A DNA stretch of 64,000 bases, from assembly GCA_905250115.1 (NCBI GenBank), contig CAJNOI010000042.1, forward strand, positions 458,020 through 522,019, in the 5' to 3' direction. Below the pieces are notes generated by a model that saw only the letters and a program-made list of their open reading frames with translations, was not told the origin of the DNA and ran no database searches. Numbering within the stretch: position 1 is the first letter of the stretch; every line of letters starts with the position of its first letter. The position numbers and the translations under genes are program-made. Of the stretch, positions 57,716 to 64,000 are shown piece by piece. This DNA comes from Adineta steineri (taxonomy: Eukaryota; Rotifera; Eurotatoria; Adinetida; Adinetidae).

Positions 57716-59211
57716 ATGACTTATTGAACTCGAAGAATAATATTAAAAATATACGTTATCAATAAAAAAACAGGACAGTCAGTAATATTTCACTATTTTT
57801 CTTCATACAGTACAGCAAAGCATCTGTTTTGATGATTGGTTAGAAATCAAATACTTCTTTTTCTATCATAAAGGTATGTTTTTTTTTTGATTTTTTGTTG
57901 ACTATGCTTCATGTTTTATATAAGTACAGTCCACATGAGACAGCGAAAACAGAACGTCTATGTATATATTTAAAGCAATACAGGATGCTCATGTATTTTG
58001 TCTCTGTCAGCGCAAGAAGAACGACAAATATGTCAATCAAATGATATCATAAAACGATTCACGTGTATTTATTTTGATTACATGTATGATATTTTTCGTA
58101 AAAGAAAGTACGTAGGAAGTAATTGTTTGTAGTTCCGAATTTGTAAATAGAAATGAATAATATTTATCTTTTATTACTTAATTAATAAATATATCACGAC
58201 GAAATCAAATAATTTATCTCTTTTGGTATTTTTCGTTATAAATAGTATGGAATAAAATTTCGTTTTATTCTACCAATTAAAACTAATTTAATTTATTATA
58301 TAAAAAACTGTTTTGCCTTCACATTTATTCTAATAGTATAATTATTAATATATTATAGTTGTATAGAACATTAAATCAGTTCATAACGTTTCGAAATATA
58401 ATATAAATAGCTTTTGATATCTATAAAAAGTTGAAAATAAAGTAAAGTCATAGTTAAATACGAAGAAAAAAACAGGTAGCTTGCTAAGAAAATATCAATA
58501 TAATAGTTTATAAACCAAAATTAAAGATTGACCTAATAAAAGATATCCAAAAATTACAGTAGTCGATACAAAATGTTAGATAATGTATTTATTAATTTAT
58601 TTCACTTTATAATCTGTATTTATGTGACAAAAAGTTCTTTAAATTAGACAGTTTATAATATTGAAGATATGAATTAGAAAAATCACATGTAAAAATAATA
58701 TCAAAATCATAAAAAATGTTTTTACAATATTTAAAACAGTCGTAATTATATTTAAGAAAGTCATAAAATTTAAAATCATTCTTTTTTTAATTATTATTAT
58801 CATGGCAAATTGTGAATTATAATCAATTTCATTGGTGTGAAATAATAGAAAAAAGTATTTTATTTTCTCGATTATTTTATATATAAATGAAATTGTTCGA
58901 CTGACTTCGTACAAATTTTAATTAACAAAATGTAATTATTTATTCTTTTTCTTTTTAGTATCAAATATCCTGTGACAATAATTTCAATTTTATAATAATT
59001 AAAAACTCGATAACAATGTTTTCTTTTATCTTTTAATGAAATATTTTTTCCTGTTAATATGTAATATAATGTCATTGAAACCACATCTTTTTTTTAACAG
59101 ATATTTTTTTCCAATGACTACTTATTAAACTAGAGAGACTTTTGAAAAAAAATGAATGAAAGACATATAAATACTAGTGATAATTATTGAAATATTAGTA
59201 GAAAGTAAAAC
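57716..59211. other. AT-rich intergenic
   Basis: No supported gene. Minus-strand ORFs at 58639-59084 are Ile/Lys/Asn-biased and look like chance frames. Confidence 0.5.
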
Positions 59212-61903
59212 ATGTTTTGGATAATTTTTATTTTATCATTATTTTCCAATGTTAATAGTATTCCTATTGGGAAAATAGAAAATTATATAATGATTGGTAC
59301 TATAAATAATTCAATATTAAATATAACTCAACAAGAATGTATTTGTCAATTAATACAATCTAATAAATTAATATTTGCTGTAAATTATTTACCAATAAAT
59401 CAGACTTGTCAATTATTTTATTCTAATACAAGTTCAATTATAATTCAATATTATTTTAATTCGACTTTTATATTTATTAATCAATCATTATTATCAATAA
59501 CGAATATTCAAACAAATCGTAAGTTTATTAGAATTAATAATTTCAAATCTTTGAAAAATTTCATAAGTTAAAATTTTTTGTGTGAAATATTACTATGTAG
59601 TTATTTAAAGAAAAATGCTTCAATTTACACTCGACATGTTCTACTCAAGAAAATCAGTCCGACTGTTTATTTATGTGCTTGTTTTTGTATAATGAAAAAT
59701 AAAAATAGAGCAATGTGATTTATTATTGTATAACATAAAAATAAACTTATCTAAGTTCTAATTTTCTCTTTTCCTTGTAGCAGCTGTAAAATATATTTTA
59801 GAATGCTGTTTCTAGTTGTTCTGGTTCTTATTACTAGAATATCTCATTGTTACATAGAATCCTTTCTAAGATTTTTTCATCCTTCCATCCAGATAAATAC
59901 GAAGTTAAGAATGTAAGATTTCCTCTCTATTCTGCTTTAGATATTCACAGAAATATCAAAAAGTTTTGTCAATATCTGTTATGAGTTCCGTTATGATTAT
60001 CATAATGAGTAGATAGTAATAGCAATCAAAATTCTAGACTGATAAATTCTGACAAGGTTTTGATAGAATTTGCTTACATTCTTAAGTCTTTTTCTTCTAT
60101 AAGAAGCTTTTTGAAACTTCATATATTCGTCAAAAGTTGAAACATCTTGTTTCGCTTTGAGAAACTGATTTTACTATAAAATATATTCTTCGTAGCTACC
60201 TTTTCCTTCATAAATACTACGATATTTACTACAACAATGCCTATTTCTACTTCAGCAACAACATCTACAGTATCAACAGTGATAACAACAATGGCATCAT
60301 CAACAACAATAAAGACTACAGAGCAATCAACAACACTGGCAACAACAGCATCAACTGCAGCCTCCTCATCAACTACGATCGCATCATCATCGACAGAACA
60401 ATCAACAACACCAGCAACAACAATATCGACTACAGTACAATCAACAATAGCAACAACGATACGACATATAGTCCCACCAGGAATGCCGCATATAATCTCA
60501 CCAGTAATGATAGCTGGAACACCAATTACAGTCTCACCATCTGTTGAAGTTGGAACATCAATTACAGTCTTACCATCAACAGAAGCTACACTAATTACAG
60601 CCCCAGCATCAACACCAGAAGAAATACCAATTACAGTCCCACCATCAATAGAAGCCATACCAGTTGCAGTCCCATCATCAATAGAAACTGGAGCACCACT
60701 TACAGCCTCACTACCAATTGAAGCTACACCGGTTGCAACCACATCACTTGTTGAAGCTACACTAATTACAGCCTCAGCATCAACATCAGAAGAAATGTCG
60801 GTAGAGACATCAGACGAAATACTAGAAGAAACACCAATTACAGTCCCACCATCGACAACAGCGGCAACAACATTAATAGCATCGACAATTAATACTGCAA
60901 TAAGTACGGTTTTAAGTACAGCTTGTTCATCTATCGTGGATATTGCAGCAGACTTTAAACCAGGGAAAATGAGTTTTTTTTTTCTGAAAGACAGATAAAA
61001 AACATTGTTGAAACAGTTTTACAGGATTCTAGTATACAAATGATTTAGTACATGTTATTATAGTTTTGAGAAAACATAGTTAATTCGAAGTACATACGGA
61101 TATGACTGGAATTTGAGTTTTTAGTTTCATCGTACTAATTAAACTTTATTTGAATAAACAGTTACAGAAGGTCGTTTTTCACAAAATTTTATATAAAGAT
61201 AGGATATTCTCAACTTACGAATTGACTGATATATCTAACTACCATTAGCTTGATTTCTTTGAATTGTAAATTATTTTTTATTTCAAGTACCTACACTAAA
61301 TTGGGTGATAAACGGTGATGGAGAAACTGGACCATGTGAAACAGGTGAGGGCGATACACCTCCAACCAGTTGGGGATATAATGGAACGATTACACAAATA
61401 TATTACAATACAAGTGACTCTAAACAGATGTCTACAGATCCAGGACCTAGGTAAAACTAAGTTATTAATATTATCATAGATCAAACATTTTTATTTACAG
61501 TGATCGGGGAAACTGTTTCTTTTATGGTCAAGACTCAGCGATGACTTCAATGTGGCAAACAATACATATGACGGATTTAATCGATCCTTCTCTGATTGAT
61601 AATCAAATAGTTTGGTTCAACCTTTCCGCATGGATTGGTGGATATAGTACTGAAGATGATAATGCTGAAATCCTCATGATATTTATCGATGAATTCAATC
61701 TAGAAATGGATAATAATAACATTGAACTTGGACCGGTATTAGCTGCAGATCGTGATTATGTAACTGAATTGCTCTTTCGACAAGTTACTGGACTTGTACC
61801 AATTGGGGCTCGATCTTGTAAGGTGATAGTTACAATTACTCGTTTTGTAGGCACTCATGCTGATGGAGATATTGATAACATTGCTCTTTTTTTTTATCAA
61901 TAA
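59212..61903 (+). CDS. Secreted protein: Thr/Ser stalk and beta-rich ectodomain
   Basis: Exons 59212-59518, 60196 to about 60903 or 60915, 61288-61450 and 61501-61903; about 526-530 aa, and either donor keeps the frame. The first exon gives a signal peptide and an N-glycosylated domain with a Cys pattern (Glu-Cys-Ile-Cys .. Gln-Thr-Cys) like a PAN fragment. The second is a Thr/Ser/Pro-rich stalk with loosely repeated Ile-Thr-Val-Pro-Pro-Ser units. The last two encode a domain of about 185 aa starting Leu-Asn-Trp-Val-Ile-Asn-Gly-Asp, with Asp-Pro-Gly-Pro-Ser-Asp-Arg-Gly-Asn-Cys, Ser-Ala-Trp-Ile-Gly-Gly-Tyr and Asp-Gly-Asp-Ile-Asp-Asn-Ile-Ala-Leu. The opening and close suggest a galactose-binding-like jelly roll; I recall similar domains as common in bdelloids, but no family name is certain. 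The large first intron (59519-60195) holds nothing obvious. Confidence 0.7.
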
Positions 61904-62110
61904 TGATTATTTACTGTCATTATCTTAAATGTTATACATGACTTGAAAGTTGATATTCAGTTTAAGGAATAACTAATAACTGTAATATTGCATAATTTTT
62001 CAAATAAATTTATTTGCATCAATAGACATAACTCATATATAAGAGATACTAATCTTTTTATTCTACACACAACTCGATACACGAGAAAAGTTTTTCTTAG
62101 TATTATCATG

Positions 62111-62247
62111 AGAGTGAGGGTGGATGGGTGGATGGGTGAAGGTGTGGTTGGGTGTGAATGAGGGTATGGATGTGGATGGGTGTGGTTGTATATAGGTGTA
62201 GGTATGGAGTGAGTTTTGGATGAAAATAATATCCACACCCACCCTCA
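62111..62247. repeat. TGTGGG-type block
   Basis: About 100 nt of G-strand variants (GAGGGTGGATGGGTGG, GGTGTGGTTGGGTG) then, after about 20 nt, ATCCACACCCACCCTCA. Confidence 0.8.
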
Positions 62248-62660
62248 GTTGTATCGGCTGTCAGAAATAACGGTTGCTATTTACGTTAATAGAAAAACTC
62301 TGATTTAGTAGAGCATTTAAAGATGTATATTCAAATAATGCACACCTACACATCGAACATTGGAAATAATATTTAAAAGATACTGAGAGTAATATATATC
62401 GTGGACCATTTGTTATGTAAAAACTGACACTATATAATCAGAGAAAAATTTACACAAACTTAGTTACATAGAAATAAACTATTTGAGAGGAAGGTTAAGA
62501 AAAGTAGTAACTATCCAACTAAAACTATATCAAAACAACACACTGGACTGGGTTTTGAAAGTAATTGAAAATATTTCATTCTTTCGATCATTTAAATGCA
62601 CAGAAACATTTTTTTATGAGTTTTAATTGTTACTCAGATTAGTTTTCTGCGCAAATTGTT

Positions 62661-62766
62661 ATTACAGGAGTAAGCCGTCAGCTAGAACGCTCATCGGCTC
62701 TACCAAAAACGTCAGCTACCACCCGTCGGCTTCAGCAAAAATCGGTTGACGGCTTATACCTCTAAT
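62661..62766. mobile_element. 106-bp inverted-repeat element (GCCGTCAGC)
   Basis: The ends ATTACAGGAGTAAGCCGTCA and, in reverse complement, ATTAGAGGTATAAGCCGTCA match over about 20 nt. Between them the motif CGTCAGCT/CGTCGGCT recurs. G+C rich compared with flanks. Likely a tiny MITE. Confidence 0.6.
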
Positions 62767-63103
62767 TATTATTCACGTATATAAAGTATAATTTATGAAC
62801 GACTAGCAACGATAATGATTCCGCAAAAAATCTCTGTCAGCAATATGGTCGATTAATAAAAATGTTTAGTTGAACATTTGCTACCAGCATACATGCGTAA
62901 ATACCATGATTTTGATGCGTATGTGTGTTTTCATCTAGTGCTAATTTATGATATTATAAAAAGTCAGGACTCCATTCACAAAGTGGCGGAACAAATTAGT
63001 TGATTCAATGTTTTTTTTTGAGGTAAAGAGAAAAAATTGTGATGTGCGAATAGAAATGTATAAATAGTGTCTACTTTGTTCATTTTATTCAACAGTTAAA
63101 ACA

Positions 63104-64000
63104 ATGATGTTTTTCATAAGTTTAATCTGTTTTATACTCTTACCTTCGATAAATCCTCAACTTCAAATCAATCTTCATTTAACCGATTGGACAAATTATA
63201 ATGAAATAAATGTTGATCTGCAACATGATTGTCTACATGTTCCTACTCATTTAGTTGAAGATAAAATTGAATATCATCAAGTCATTTCGTATTGTATGGG
63301 CGAATGGCCTTCAGAATGGAACATAGAAGAAAATAGTTTTCATCAAAAGTATAGTTTTTCTCAACTTAAAATACTTAATATTACTAGTCAACAATTATAT
63401 CTTTGGTCAGCTCCTATGGATATTGTTGAAGAATATGAATCCTATTTAAATCAAAGTTTATTTTCAAATCAATCATCACCGATAATGGCAACAAAGTTAT
63501 TCTACAATTGTACACAACCAAGATTTGGGCCTGTATGTCAATATTCATTAGATATTTCAACTTCTTCTTTTCCTTCATCACTGAAAGAAATTATTCATGA
63601 TTTTTATCTGCAAGCATATAAACCAATAACATGGACATGTTATACTCATTTAGAATGTAATCGTGGTACAAGTACAGCTTGTCTTGATTGGGCTGAAATT
63701 TGTGATGATCATATCGATTGTCTCAATGACGGAATTGATGAAAAACATTGCTGGGAACTTGAAATCAATGAATGTGAAGAAAATGAATATCGATGCAAAA
63801 ATGGACAATGTATATCGAAGATATTTTATCATGAAGGTCCAAACTCTTTGGATTGTATTGATACAACTGATGAAGGCGACCAAGGGCGCGAAGATATTCG
63901 TCATCTTTCACAAGAACCAATATTTAGATTCGAAGATGTTACATGCGACAATAATGTCCACAGTTTGAGTCCAAATATCCGTTTTACAACTTCATGTGTA
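63104..64000 (+). CDS. LDL-receptor class A surface protein (partial, runs off the window)
   Basis: The frame from the ATG at 63104 is open to the window end (299 codons, no stop). A signal peptide (Met-Met-Phe-Phe-Ile-Ser-Leu-Ile-Cys) is followed by a novel-looking N-terminal region with Asp-Trp, Asp-Leu-Gln-His-Asp-Cys and Cys-Met-Gly-Glu-Trp-Pro. A Cys-x9-Cys block and two LDLa-like modules follow. The first ends Cys-Leu-Asp-Trp-Ala-Glu-Ile-Cys-Asp-Asp-His-Ile-Asp-Cys-Leu-Asn-Asp-Gly-Ile-Asp-Glu. The second has Cys-Lys-Asn-Gly-Gln-Cys-Ile and later Asp-Cys-Ile-Asp-Thr-Thr-Asp-Glu. The acidic calcium-binding residues are kept. Proteins of this type in bdelloids often end in EGF modules and a membrane anchor or seven-pass region; that part lies outside. 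Confidence 0.8.
   Translation, partial: MMFFISLICFILLPSINPQLQINLHLTDWTNYNEINVDLQHDCLHVPTHLVEDKIEYHQVISYCMGEWPSEWNIEENSFHQKYSFSQLKILNITSQQLYLWSAPMDIVEEYESYLNQSLFSNQSSPIMATKLFYNCTQPRFGPVCQYSLDISTSSFPSSLKEIIHDFYLQAYKPITWTCYTHLECNRGTSTACLDWAEICDDHIDCLNDGIDEKHCWELEINECEENEYRCKNGQCISKIFYHEGPNSLDCIDTTDEGDQGREDIRHLSQEPIFRFEDVTCDNNVHSLSPNIRFTTSCV

Larger units (their letters stand above)
61904..63103. other. Intergenic with two inverted-repeat elements
   Basis: Contains a telomere-like block at 62111-62247 and a GCCGTCAGC inverted repeat at 62661-62766. No gene. Confidence 0.5.

Noticed and set aside
58639..59084. Two overlapping minus-strand ORFs rich in Ile, Lys and Asn
   Set aside because: Typical of chance ORFs in AT-rich DNA; no plausible splice join was found.
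60119..60742. Minus-strand ORF of 207 codons, Val/Asp/Ala-rich
   Set aside because: Antisense of the Thr/Ser/Pro stalk exon of the gene at 59212; composition is that of the repeat.
1089..62247. A true chromosome end
   Set aside because: All TGTGGG blocks are short, interstitial, paired in opposite strands and surrounded by ordinary genes.
1..64000. CRISPR arrays, operons and bacterial ribosome sites
   Set aside because: The genes are spliced and animal-like; no regularly spaced direct repeats of CRISPR type were seen.

Overview
The window looks like nuclear DNA of a bdelloid rotifer (Adineta/Rotaria type); the species cannot be fixed from sequence alone. The reasons are: strong AT richness; many introns of only about 40-60 nt with GT..AG ends; short blocks of the bdelloid telomere motif TGTGGG/CCCACA scattered through the window; and typical bdelloid gene families (NHL-repeat ectodomains, polycystin-1-like channels, ART-TPR proteins, divergent class A GPCRs, LDLa receptors). 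There is one assembly gap (19032-19758) inside a Thr/Ser trinucleotide repeat.

Layout. 70-957: FIT-family lipid-droplet protein (+). 1436-2104: a 669-bp inverted-repeat element carrying a telomere-like block. 2521-2931: small secreted His-rich protein (-) with an in-frame stop. 4327-8160: two head-to-tail genes (-) of an unrecognised membrane family, one with the whole unit duplicated inside one chain. 8.2-13.4 kb: mostly empty, with a tRNA-Lys(UUU) at 12490. 13397-27994: a 32-exon gene of about 3,885 codons whose splice phases all close except across the gap. It encodes a signal peptide, four NHL propellers (one per exon), a mucin-like Thr/Ser linker, REJ, GAIN/GPS, PLAT and a polycystin channel. 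30509-35736 and 44947-46702: two related single-pass proteins with a Thr-rich stalk and an NHL propeller. 36881-37693: secreted protein of unknown type. 38033-38460: small PPxY membrane protein (-). 38811-40890: cathepsin F-like protease (-), fully resolved into 12 exons. 41437-42465 and 47340-48314: two class A GPCRs (-). 50479-52544: Nup88 (-). 53307-54908: duplicated pair of small unknown proteins. 55631-57715: ADP-ribosyltransferase with TPRs (-). 59212-61903: secreted protein with a Thr/Ser stalk and a beta-rich ectodomain. 63104-end: LDLa receptor, cut by the window edge.

Theme. About half of the coding sequence builds cell-surface proteins, and several are made from the same parts: Thr/Ser stalk exons and ectodomain exons bounded by phase-1 introns. 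The most notable object is the NHL-polycystin chimera. The most notable non-coding signal is the family of short palindromic TGTGGG..CCCACA elements, several of which sit inside introns. Housekeeping genes (FIT protein, Nup88, cathepsin, tRNA) are interspersed, so this is ordinary gene-containing chromosome and not a chromosome end.
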